Assembly (NCBI RefSeq): GCF_003425985.1
Contig: NZ_CP022985.1
Location: 2,145,501 to 2,209,500, forward strand
Length of the DNA stretch: 64,000 nt
From: Mariniflexile sp. TRM1-10
Lineage (GTDB): Bacteria > Bacteroidota > Bacteroidia > Flavobacteriales > Flavobacteriaceae
Direction of reading: 5' to 3'
A model generated the notes under the pieces. It did not search any database. It was not told where the DNA came from and saw nothing but the letters and a program-made list of their open reading frames with translations. The translations under genes and the position numbers were made by a program. Positions 25,373 to 32,832 of the stretch are shown piece by piece. Every line of letters begins with the position of its first letter. Position 1 is the first letter of the stretch.

Positions 25373-25694
25373 TGGTGCCAACAATGGCACTGCTTTTTGG
25401 TAAACTTCAAATACTTTTTAACGTTATAAGCAACAGCGGTTTTGTTCGAGTTTTGTTCGGGTTTTGTTCGAGTTTTGTTCGGGTTTTGTTCAGCTATGGT
25501 TCGGGGGTCTATTTTTTGGATGGGGGTTTGCCTGAACAAAGGGCGAACGAAACTAAACCAGGACTGCTGTCATGCCTACTTTACATTTTAAAATGTTTTT
25601 TGTAGGTGGTTTTTTATTATATTCGTAAACCTATAAAAGATATAACTACAATGGGGATGGTGTTTGTTGTGGTTATACAATTGTTACCACACAT
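25373..25694 (+). repeat. boundary between accessory genes 2 and 3
   Basis: Starts with TGGTGCCAAC closing gene 2, contains long-repeat copy 2, and ends in the ATAACTACAA...TTGTGGTTAT hairpin followed by TTGTTACCACACAT. That last motif recurs inverted after gene 3 (26275-26288, one mismatch) and after gene 4 (26553-26564, 12 bp perfect). Confidence 0.5.
25439..25686. repeat. long direct repeat, copy 2
   Basis: Close copy of 23385-23610, with about 21 extra bases from an added GTTTTGTTCGAG/GTTTTGTTCGGG unit. Together the copies frame 23611-25438, i.e. accessory genes 1 and 2. Confidence 0.85.
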
Positions 25695-25706
25695 TTGAAC
25701 TCACTC

Positions 25707-26228
25707 ATGCTAATAAACATAAATAGAAAAAGACATAAGACTTTAAAACTGTTGTCTGACAGCTTTATAAAATTCAATAGTGACCAAACTGATTCTAATT
25801 TTGTGTTCGGAGTGAGTTTTAGTGACTTACAATCTGAATTAAAATGCGACCGAAATAAATTAGAACTTATTATTGGAACTTTATATCTAAATGAAGAGGT
25901 TAAATATACCAATGTTGATATAGAGGGTTTAATCTCTACACTAAAAGGTTTTAATTCATTTTCGGATAAAAAATATTTAAAAGAGAATGATAAAATCATA
26001 ATAAATTGGTTAAAAAACTTTGTTCAAATAGTTATTCCTGTTTTAGCTTTAGTAATTGCTTATGTTTCACTTACATCAAAATTGGACAATCTAAAAACGC
26101 TATCCGATAAAGAATTACAAGAAGTAAAAAACACAATGGAAAAACAAAAAGAGCGTATAGAATTGTTGGAAAAAAGAACTGAAATTCTTCCCAATCATAA
26201 AAAAAACGACTCTTTAAAAATTGAATAA
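25707..26228 (+). CDS. unknown protein with C-terminal TM and coiled coil (accessory gene 3)
   Basis: 173 residues from the ATG at 25707 (a TTG at 25695 is also in frame but falls in the boundary repeat). A soluble N-terminal domain of about 110 residues is followed by one TM segment (WLKNFVQIVIPVLALVIAYV). A charged coiled coil then ends the protein (KELQEVKNTMEKQKERIELL). No known family. It may work with the small membrane gene that follows. Confidence 0.6.
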   Translation: MLININRKRHKTLKLLSDSFIKFNSDQTDSNFVFGVSFSDLQSELKCDRNKLELIIGTLYLNEEVKYTNVDIEGLISTLKGFNSFSDKKYLKENDKIIINWLKNFVQIVIPVLALVIAYVSLTSKLDNLKTLSDKELQEVKNTMEKQKERIELLEKRTEILPNHKKNDSLKIE

Positions 26229-26274
26229 ATTTTGACATAGTATTTGATTTAAAAATTAATAATCTGATTAAAAA

Positions 26275-26289
26275 ATGTGTGCTAACAAT
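26275..26289 (+). repeat. internal cassette-like boundary between accessory genes 3 and 4
   Basis: ATGTGTGCTAACAAT is the inverted form of the boundary before gene 3 with one mismatch, yet no large hairpin follows. It may be a degenerate or deleted site, leaving genes 3 and 4 fused into one unit. Confidence 0.45.
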
Positions 26290-26309
26290 CAATAACTCAA
26301 TAAAACCTT

Positions 26310-26546
26310 ATGGAAAATATTAAAAATGTTAATGACATTGAACTAAACGAATTTGAGAAATACAGCAAATACAAAAAGCTTTCGGAATTACGAGCAATGG
26401 ACGAAAAAGAATTGTTGATTTTAAACAATCTAAACCAATTCCGACTTTTAAAAACACAGAATATCTCGAAAAACATTTTTATATTCTTTTTAGTTGTTGC
26501 GATTTTGTCTATTCTATTGCAAATTGTAGTTGCTTTTATAATCTAA
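26310..26546 (+). CDS. small C-terminally anchored membrane protein (accessory gene 4)
   Basis: 78 residues: a charged helical N-terminus (NVNDIELNEFEKYSKYKKL), then one TM segment at the extreme C-terminus (IFIFFLVVAILSILLQIVVA). No known family. It shares an outer inverted repeat with gene 3, so the two may travel together. Confidence 0.55.
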   Translation: MENIKNVNDIELNEFEKYSKYKKLSELRAMDEKELLILNNLNQFRLLKTQNISKNIFIFFLVVAILSILLQIVVAFII

Positions 26547-26552
26547 AAAAAC

Positions 26553-26689
26553 GTGTGGTAACAACGTATATAATTTAGTGCTAGTTCTAGCTTGCTTACG
26601 AAAATCCTCGAGGATTTTCTATTCAGTTTGCACTTGTTAAATTCATTGCTTTACCACGCACCAAAGCATATACAAACCGTTGGCAGTAA
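26553..26689 (+). repeat. attC-like hairpin between accessory genes 4 and 5
   Basis: GTGTGGTAACAA closes genes 3-4 and GTTGGCAGTAA opens gene 5. Inside, CGTATAT pairs with GCATATAC near the outer ends, and a perfect 20-base palindrome GAAAATCCTCGAGGATTTTC (26600-26619) marks the middle. Overall size about 135 bases, within the known attC range. Confidence 0.55.
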
Positions 26690-26696
26690 TTAGAGA

Positions 26697-27545
26697 ATGG
26701 ACGAGAAATTAGGAATATTAACACAGAATGTTGCAAATACAGCATTACAAGTTACACCGATATTAAGTGTTCCCAATCCACCTTCTGCAATTCCATTAGG
26801 TTGTGGAATCTTTCTGAAAATAAATGATGATAGATATTTGATAAGTGCTGGACATTTATTGAATTTAGAAGATTGGCCAAATTTAATAGTTCCTGGAGCT
26901 AACAAAAAAATGGTGTGGCTAAATGGAATAGTTATAACATCATACAAAGATTCAAAAACCAACAATCCAATAGACTTTGGCATTTTAAAATTTTCTGCAC
27001 GACAGAACAAAAATTTTATTGGAGGAAATTTAGGGTTTTGTAATCCATCTGACATTATAGTTAACCATAAAGTTCAAAAAGGTGGATATTATGTAATTGC
27101 AGGATATCCAGTTTCTGGAGTAAAAAAAACAAGTGGAAAAGCGGAATTCAAACCTATTCCAGTTAAGTTTTTGACTTACCCAATAGAAACTGACAAATAC
27201 GAAAAGTACGGATTTAATCCTGACCATTTTATTTTAGTAAAATATCAAAGAAAAGTTGCACCCTTTGGCTCTAATGAAAAACAAATCACAAAGGAATTGA
27301 GAGGAATTAGTGGAAGCGGACTCTGGTATGTGCCCAATTGGAATGATAGAAAAAAGGGAGTGCCAAAATTTTATTTAGTTGGAATTATGGTAGAGAATTA
27401 TAAAGACAAAGGATTTGTTGCAGCATTAAGAATTGATTTTGCGACCGAAGTAATTAAACAGTTTTTTATCTATTCACCGTTTGAACACACTAAATTTGAC
27501 TTCGGAGATAACGTTAAGAATTTATATGGTTCGGAAATAAAATAA
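26697..27545 (+). CDS. trypsin-like serine peptidase (accessory gene 5)
   Basis: 282 residues without a signal peptide, so probably cytoplasmic. The chymotrypsin-fold triad is visible: His53 in LISAGHLL, Asp93 in NPIDFGIL, and Ser205 in RGISGSGLW. The spacing is normal for S1-like folds. Stand-alone cytoplasmic trypsin-like proteins of this kind occur in defence and other accessory gene sets, where they may cleave a partner. No partner is obvious here. It is bounded by TTGGCAGTA (26681-26689) and TACTACCAA (27547-27555), 8 of 9 complementary. Confidence 0.7.
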   Translation: MDEKLGILTQNVANTALQVTPILSVPNPPSAIPLGCGIFLKINDDRYLISAGHLLNLEDWPNLIVPGANKKMVWLNGIVITSYKDSKTNNPIDFGILKFSARQNKNFIGGNLGFCNPSDIIVNHKVQKGGYYVIAGYPVSGVKKTSGKAEFKPIPVKFLTYPIETDKYEKYGFNPDHFILVKYQRKVAPFGSNEKQITKELRGISGSGLWYVPNWNDRKKGVPKFYLVGIMVENYKDKGFVAALRIDFATEVIKQFFIYSPFEHTKFDFGDNVKNLYGSEIK

Positions 27546-27546
27546 C

Positions 27547-27751
27547 TACTACCAATAACTAGCGTTCGTGTGGTCGGTACGACCCAACATGAACGCCCTG
27601 TTGACTGAACCGGTTCTTAGCCCGTTAGAACAGCTCTTGAAGTCAGTGACTTCGTAGCAATATTAAAGAAAAAGTAATATATTGCGTATATAAAGAATAT
27701 AACTACAATAGTGCTACTGTTTGTTGTGGTTATACAATTGTTAGGCACAAG
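27547..27751 (+). repeat. boundary between accessory genes 5 and 6 with canonical core
   Basis: Begins with TACTACCAA and ends with a third copy of the ATAACTACAA...TTGTGGTTAT hairpin (27699-27733). TTGTTAGGCACAA follows, where GTTAGGC (27740-27746) fits the integron core GTTRRRY exactly. Confidence 0.5.
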
Positions 27752-27759
27752 TAAAAAAT

Positions 27760-28536
27760 ATGGAATTCGATTTAAATAGAAATGCATCCAATTTTATAAA
27801 TGAATCTCTTCATTGTGCAAGAAGAGCATCTAAAGAAAGTGATAAGTATCCAATTGCAATTGTCCTATTAATACAAGGTCTAGAATTGACTTTGAAATTT
27901 CTTTTATCAAAAGAAAATGAAATGCTTGTTTATGACAATGTTGATAACCCTAATATTAATAAGACAGTTGGTATATCTGCAGCTTTAAATAGACTAGTAA
28001 GTTTTAAAGTTATCGATTTAGAACCTTCAGATAAATTAAGACTAGAGAAAACTATTAAAATTCGCAATCAAATAACCCATTTTCAATTTAATCTAAACCC
28101 AAAGCAAGCGCATAGTTATTACTTAAGACTATTTGAGTTTATTCACTATTTCTATTCAAAATACCTTAGCAAAGACCTTCATGACATAATTCAAAAAGAA
28201 TATTGGGCGTTTGAAGCAGAACTTTTAAGTGAAATAAAAAAGTCAGAATATGTTCACTACCATGGAATTACGGTACATAAAAATCACCCTAAAGACATTA
28301 TTGAATCTCAACAATATGACGGTTTAGAAATAGACAATGAAATATTTGATAGAATCCCATTCGGTAGTGAAACAACTTTCAAAATTGGAAATAGTGACCT
28401 ATGTGGCGATTGTGGGGTTATTAAAGGATTTTATCACACTGACAATTGTGATCATGAACAATGCCCGAAATGTGGGGAACAATTAATTGGATTTCATAAA
28501 TGTGAACATACAGCTTATGTTACTATAGAAAAATAA
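27760..28536 (+). CDS. HEPN-like protein with C-terminal zinc ribbon (accessory gene 6)
   Basis: 258 residues. The N-terminal 150 residues are helical and HEPN-like, with the RNase signature R-x4-H at Arg102-His107 (IRNQITHF). The C-terminal 60 residues hold two cysteine pairs, DLCGDCG and EQCPKCG, with further Cys/His residues (HTDNCDHE, HKCEHT) consistent with one or two zinc ribbons. HEPN proteins are often toxic RNases in abortive defence. No MNT-type antitoxin is adjacent. The catalytic motif is seen; activity is inferred. Confidence 0.6.
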   Translation: MEFDLNRNASNFINESLHCARRASKESDKYPIAIVLLIQGLELTLKFLLSKENEMLVYDNVDNPNINKTVGISAALNRLVSFKVIDLEPSDKLRLEKTIKIRNQITHFQFNLNPKQAHSYYLRLFEFIHYFYSKYLSKDLHDIIQKEYWAFEAELLSEIKKSEYVHYHGITVHKNHPKDIIESQQYDGLEIDNEIFDRIPFGSETTFKIGNSDLCGDCGVIKGFYHTDNCDHEQCPKCGEQLIGFHKCEHTAYVTIEK

Positions 28537-28538
28537 AA

Positions 28539-28960
28539 CCTGTGCAACACCGTTCTAAATGTTAGCAAATATTAAAACCAAACTATTAAAAAGATTTTTT
28601 TTGAAGTCCCTCTTTATAAGAAAATAACCATTCACGAAACCGAAGATGAAACGACCATGACCAAAACTTTGTACACCCAAGGAAATGATTATAGGCGTTC
28701 CATGTGTCCTTTGAAAAACAAATAAATATAAACACATGAAAAGTTAGATAGAGTTGTTGATTTTTACTTATAATTCCCAACCTTATAAGTTGCCTAAAAC
28801 AACCTATAGCAGCGATTTTAAACTAAAGGAAACCACCACTTTGAGTGCGTCTATGCAGTTGTTTTATAAGGCTAAAATAAAATTCCCTTTAAAAACATTC
28901 CTATTGCAGCTAGAAACATATAAAAAGGTTAAATAATTTAACAATTAACTTCTTCTGGTA
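28539..28960. pseudogene. island right flank: degenerate boundary and decayed coding relics
   Basis: CCTGTGCAACA (28539-28549) resembles the closing boundary of gene 6 but no full hairpin follows. Beyond it, 28600-28720 on the plus strand reads KKITIHETEDETTMTKTLYT, then MCPLKNK-stop without a start. A second frame at about 28754-28936 reads LPKTTYSSDFKLKETTTLS, ending QLETYKKVK-stop. These look like pieces of one or two broken genes that I do not recognise. Confidence 0.4.
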
Positions 28961-29374
28961 TTATTTATTGAGCAGTTTTTCCAAATACTCAATTTTATCC
29001 TGTTCAGATTTTAAAAGACGTTCGTAGAGTTTTTTGTTTTCTTCGTGCGCTTCTAATAGTTTATCGAGAGGATTAAATGTGCAATGGTGATTTATTGTAG
29101 GTCCAGCATGGATTACGGAACCATCATAATTATTCTGAATATTGTTAAATACAGCTTCATCACTATAATTTTCGATTGCTTCCTTTGTAACCCCAAGCAC
29201 CTTTGCAATCTGTTCCAGTTTACCATCCTCAATGGTTTCAGATTGCTCAATTTTGGACACAGCTTGTTGGCTGATGCCCAGTTCTTCGGCTAGTGTTTCC
29301 TGTTTCATGCCTCTTAGCTCCCTGATACGGCTAATCTTTCTGCCTATGTGGTTTGGTTTTGTTGCTGTTTCCAT
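28961..29374 (-). CDS. XRE-family (Cro/C1) HTH regulator
   Basis: 137 residues. The helix-turn-helix lies at about 10-65 (IGRKISRIRELRGMKQETLA, SQQAVSKIEQ). The middle is a short linker and the C-terminus a coiled coil (KKLYERLLKSEQDKIEYLEK), probably for oligomerisation. It is at the right edge of the accessory island, opposite in direction to the cassette genes. Its target is unknown. Confidence 0.88.
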   Translation of the reverse strand: METATKPNHIGRKISRIRELRGMKQETLAEELGISQQAVSKIEQSETIEDGKLEQIAKVLGVTKEAIENYSDEAVFNNIQNNYDGSVIHAGPTINHHCTFNPLDKLLEAHEENKKLYERLLKSEQDKIEYLEKLLNK

Positions 29375-29451
29375 GAACCAAATATAAGATTTTTTGTGAA
29401 ATTTACCACACTTGTAAAAAACAAATTCGATTTGGTTTTATACAACCTCTA

Positions 29452-29488
29452 ACCAATATTATTGCCATACAAAAGATAGGTTTATATA
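29452..29488 (-). repeat. right copy of the direct repeat framing the accessory island
   Basis: 3' end of the TonB receptor gene, matching 22777-22812 (exact core 29468-29488). If this is an integration target, the gene keeps an intact coding end here. Confidence 0.65.
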
Positions 29489-31462
29489 TAGATTCCTGCC
29501 TTGTCTTGGTATGTTATTCCAATCGGCATAGGTTGAATAGTTGGTGTCGAATATATTTTCAATACCATATTTAAGTACGGTTTTATGGTGGTTTATATAA
29601 AATATATTTCCAAGATTTAAATTTAAAACGGCGTATTGTGGTGTTTCGTCTTCACCATAAAAACGGCTGTACTTACTTTGGTTTCCGTTTCCTTCAAGTT
29701 GAATGGCTGCATTAAAACTGGATGTGTTATAATTTATTTCAGCTAAATAAGAAAACGGTTTTATAAGTGGTAACAGTTCTTTGTTACTCCCTTTTCCGTA
29801 GTTATAACCAACCGTTGCATTAACTGAGAATGTTTTTGAAAGTTGGTAAGAAGAGTTTAAATAGACATCAAAAATAGTGGCATTATTTAAATGCGTGTAC
29901 ACTTGCACACCATTAGCGCCAATAGTCATGGGGCTTAATGTCGCATCAATTTCACCAATAATATAATCCATAATATGAAAATAGGAGGATTCAATACCCA
30001 CATGGAATTTTTTAAAATGATAATTGGTTTTCAAATTGGCTTCTATAGCTTTTTCATTTTTTAAAGTGGGGTTGCCTATATAATCGTAATTATCAAAACT
30101 GTTGAAAAGGAAAAAACCGTAACCTTCACTAACTGTTGGTGCTCTTTCACCATATCCCAGACCAAATGTTACATCGAACCTGTGTTTTTTTATCTCATAA
30201 TTTGATGACATGCTGGTTAGAAACCGACTTTTAGACGCATCAATTTCAGGATAGAATATTTGAAGACTTTCCAAACCTGTTTTTTTTGCAATCCTGTTTT
30301 TATGAAAACCAAAACGAAGTGATGTTGAAAGGGTTTCATTTTCATTAAAACGGTAGCTGTCTTTTGCATAAACACCTGTATAAAGTGTTCTGATATCTGG
30401 CCATGTGTACATAAACATATCTGGTTGATTGGTGTCGTTTGGGTACATGGTCATTTCTGCCAAAGACCTGTTGTAAAATCCGTTAAAATTAAAAATAACG
30501 TCATGCTTATTTTTTTTAATACTTGCTTTACTGTAAAATCCATAGGTGTCGCTCCATCCAGGCATATCCATACGAATAGGCACGATGGGACGTTTAGAGT
30601 CATCCATAATATGGGTTATCGTATTAAAGTATATTTTTGTTTCTAAGGATTTTATAAACGTTGAATCGTTTGCGTAATTGTGTGTAAACGAAGTGATTAA
30701 TGCTTCTGCCAACGAAACATCCATGGGCAAGGCAGGGTAACCGATATTGGTAGCTTTATCGTAAATGACATTGGCATCTAAAGATTCATGTTCGCTTAGT
30801 TTATAGCCGCTTTGTAATGAAATGTTATATTTTTCAAATTGGGAGTAGAGCACTTCTTTGTTTCCTCCGGCTTTATAATTATCGGATTTTCTATAAATTC
30901 CATCAGCGTTTAAATAGAATTTATGGTTGGAATATTCCATGTCTAATCCCGTAGTTTTATAGTTGCCATTGGTTTCATAACCCACATCCATACTTGTTTT
31001 TAACCCTGAAACCCCAAAGGTGGCTTGTGGTAATTGCAAGTCGATACCACCACCAACACAATGACCATGTTCGGTACCTTCTTGTCCTGAGCCAACACTT
31101 ACTTTTTCCAGATTTGAAACATCAACATACGATGTAATAGGATCCATTTTATCCGTACAGGCTCCAAAAATTTGCATGCCATCGATAGTTATAGATAGCC
31201 TGTTGCTATTCATATTATTTAAAGAAGCTTCCCAAGCATAATTTCCACGCTTGATCATGGTGATTTTGTTGGATTTTTCTAAAAAATCATCAATACTGGA
31301 TAGTGTTTTTTCCTGACGGTAGTTGCTTAGCTTATGTCTTCCAACCACCATAATTTCATTTAAATTAATAGTGTCCTTTTTTTCAAGGTGGTTTTCTATG
31401 TCTTGAGCGTATGTTAGTGTAGCAAATAACAAACTAACGCCCCATATGATATACTTTTTCAT
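29459..31462 (-). CDS. TonB-dependent outer-membrane receptor of the nos cluster (NosA/OprC-like role)
   Basis: 667 residues from ATG 31462 (a TTG six bases earlier is unlikely). A signal peptide ends near TYAQ. A plug domain (about 30-160: EIMVVGRHKLSN, GGGIDLQLPQ) precedes a 22-strand-type barrel ending in LYINLSFVWQ. The plug has a Cys/His-rich stretch (FGACTDKMDP, EGTEHGHCVGGG) suggestive of metal binding. It follows a His/Met-containing lipoprotein and the nosDFYL genes. In Pseudomonas the TonB receptor NosA/OprC imports copper for N2O reductase, so copper is the likely substrate here. That role is inferred. Confidence 0.82.
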   Translation of the reverse strand: MKKYIIWGVSLLFATLTYAQDIENHLEKKDTINLNEIMVVGRHKLSNYRQEKTLSSIDDFLEKSNKITMIKRGNYAWEASLNNMNSNRLSITIDGMQIFGACTDKMDPITSYVDVSNLEKVSVGSGQEGTEHGHCVGGGIDLQLPQATFGVSGLKTSMDVGYETNGNYKTTGLDMEYSNHKFYLNADGIYRKSDNYKAGGNKEVLYSQFEKYNISLQSGYKLSEHESLDANVIYDKATNIGYPALPMDVSLAEALITSFTHNYANDSTFIKSLETKIYFNTITHIMDDSKRPIVPIRMDMPGWSDTYGFYSKASIKKNKHDVIFNFNGFYNRSLAEMTMYPNDTNQPDMFMYTWPDIRTLYTGVYAKDSYRFNENETLSTSLRFGFHKNRIAKKTGLESLQIFYPEIDASKSRFLTSMSSNYEIKKHRFDVTFGLGYGERAPTVSEGYGFFLFNSFDNYDYIGNPTLKNEKAIEANLKTNYHFKKFHVGIESSYFHIMDYIIGEIDATLSPMTIGANGVQVYTHLNNATIFDVYLNSSYQLSKTFSVNATVGYNYGKGSNKELLPLIKPFSYLAEINYNTSSFNAAIQLEGNGNQSKYSRFYGEDETPQYAVLNLNLGNIFYINHHKTVLKYGIENIFDTNYSTYADWNNIPRQGRNLYINLSFVWQ

Positions 31463-31475
31463 TGGCAAAACTTTG

Positions 31476-31653
31476 TGAGACTGTCTAAAAAGTAAACTTT
31501 TATGTCAGTTTGAGCGCAGTCGAAAACCTTATAAGTCAGAATACCAATGCATTTCGCAAGCTGCGCTTTTATCTTCAAATAAAAATATATTTTCATTTTC
31601 GATAATGCTCAATGTGACAATTTGCTTCTAAATAGTCTTTTTAGACAACCTCA
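31476..31653. mobile_element. 178-bp imperfect inverted-repeat element
   Basis: TGAGACTGTCTAAAAAG at 31476-31492 and its near-complement CTTTTTAGACAACCTCA at 31637-31653 resemble the ends of the element at 19463-19621. The inside again carries a TTTGAGCGCAGTCGAAAA motif. It separates the receptor from the lipoprotein gene. Confidence 0.6.
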
Positions 31654-31673
31654 TATTAAATGTTTGTTTAAGC

Positions 31674-32519
31674 TTAAAATTCCAACTCTAAATAAAGCGA
31701 GCTTTGGGTGTTTTCGGTTGTGACATCTTCACCTTTTAATACCTCGTTTTCAGTATTTAGTAACTTTAAATTAAGCACCCAATACCCTGTCATGGTAAGT
31801 GATAAATTGCCATGATACATAGCATCCTCTGTATTGAAAGTTAAATCTGTGTTGTTGGGTGAACTGTGATTTCCCATCCCTGGCATGCGGGGGTCTAGGG
31901 TGATTTTATAGTTTTCAACAACAGGAAAAGACATCATGGTTTCCATTTTAAACAAACCAATTTTTAAATTGTTAATAGCGATTTTTGGTGTTTTTGGTTC
32001 AATGAGAGCCATGACATAACGATTGTTATCGCTCCCCATAAAACTGGTTACATGTTGTTTAGCATTCTGTATGACGGTTATAGTATCTGTTATGGAATAT
32101 TCAACGCCATTTATAGAATAATTTACAGTCAACGACCATCCAGAACCATCCATACCGGTCATTTGATAAATAATAAATCCTTCATAGACTGTTTCTTTTC
32201 CTAAAGCTTTTCCGATAACAGATTTAGGACAAGAATGCTGCATGGTAGGCATTTGCATTATTGGATTCCAAGATACGGTGGCATTTTCTATATAGGTGTT
32301 GGACGTATTGTCTTTAATGCGAATACTTACTGCATTGTATCCTGTTTTAAATTGCCCTGTAGCATTATATAATTCAATGGTATGGGTACTGTTTGAAAGG
32401 TCTTGGATTTTAACAAGTCCTTCAATCTCATTAATCGTTATTTCGTCATCATTGTCGGTTGAGCAAGATGTTGCTAGTATAGCAATGAACACTATCTGTA
32501 AAATATATTTTAATTTCAT
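31674..32519 (-). CDS. periplasmic lipoprotein with His/Met-rich segments, nos cluster
   Basis: 281 residues, lipobox LATSC (Cys19). Two immunoglobulin-like or YtkA-like beta domains are suggested by spaced strands. Potential copper ligands cluster in MQMPTMQHSCPK, YQMTGMDGSGW, MSFPVV and RMPGMGNHSSPN. It lies between nosY/small Cys protein and the TonB receptor, so it could bind incoming copper at the outer membrane. The family name is uncertain; metal binding is inferred from composition and position. Confidence 0.65.
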   Translation of the reverse strand: MKLKYILQIVFIAILATSCSTDNDDEITINEIEGLVKIQDLSNSTHTIELYNATGQFKTGYNAVSIRIKDNTSNTYIENATVSWNPIMQMPTMQHSCPKSVIGKALGKETVYEGFIIYQMTGMDGSGWSLTVNYSINGVEYSITDTITVIQNAKQHVTSFMGSDNNRYVMALIEPKTPKIAINNLKIGLFKMETMMSFPVVENYKITLDPRMPGMGNHSSPNNTDLTFNTEDAMYHGNLSLTMTGYWVLNLKLLNTENEVLKGEDVTTENTQSSLYLELEF

Positions 32520-32832
32520 CTGTTAATATTTAGCCCCCTAACCCCAAGCCTCCCCAACCCCTCCGAAGGAGGGACTTAACAAAGGTTACTCATATTGGTT
32601 TTAAGGGTTTTGTTTGTTATTTTAATTCTGGTTAATTGTTAATCCTTAACCCGTGGTTAGACTCTTAACTCATAACTCTTAACTCATAACTCCTTCAGTT
32701 ATGGACATTTCATCTGTATTGTTTTTTAAATTTCGCGTAGCATGACAAACCACACATTTTTTTGTAATGCATAATACCGCATGCTCGCTTAGGTTATAAG
32801 CCAGAAAAGGGTCATTAATAAGCTGTAAAAAA
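32520..32832. other. intergenic stretch with repeats and a possible CxxCH fragment
   Basis: Includes a hairpin CCCTCC-gaa-GGAGGG (about 32558-32573) and tandem TCTTAACTCATAAC units (32660-32690). On the minus strand an open frame (32679 to about 32820) contains CITKKCVVCHATRN, which has a heme-type CVVCH motif, but it lacks a separate start and overlaps the gene upstream in another frame. I cannot support it as a gene. Confidence 0.35.

Noticed and set aside
28754..28936. Independent gene of 60 residues at the right edge of the island
   Set aside because: Starts with a non-ATG codon in the middle of an apparent coding relic and has no N-terminal domain, so it is treated as a fragment.
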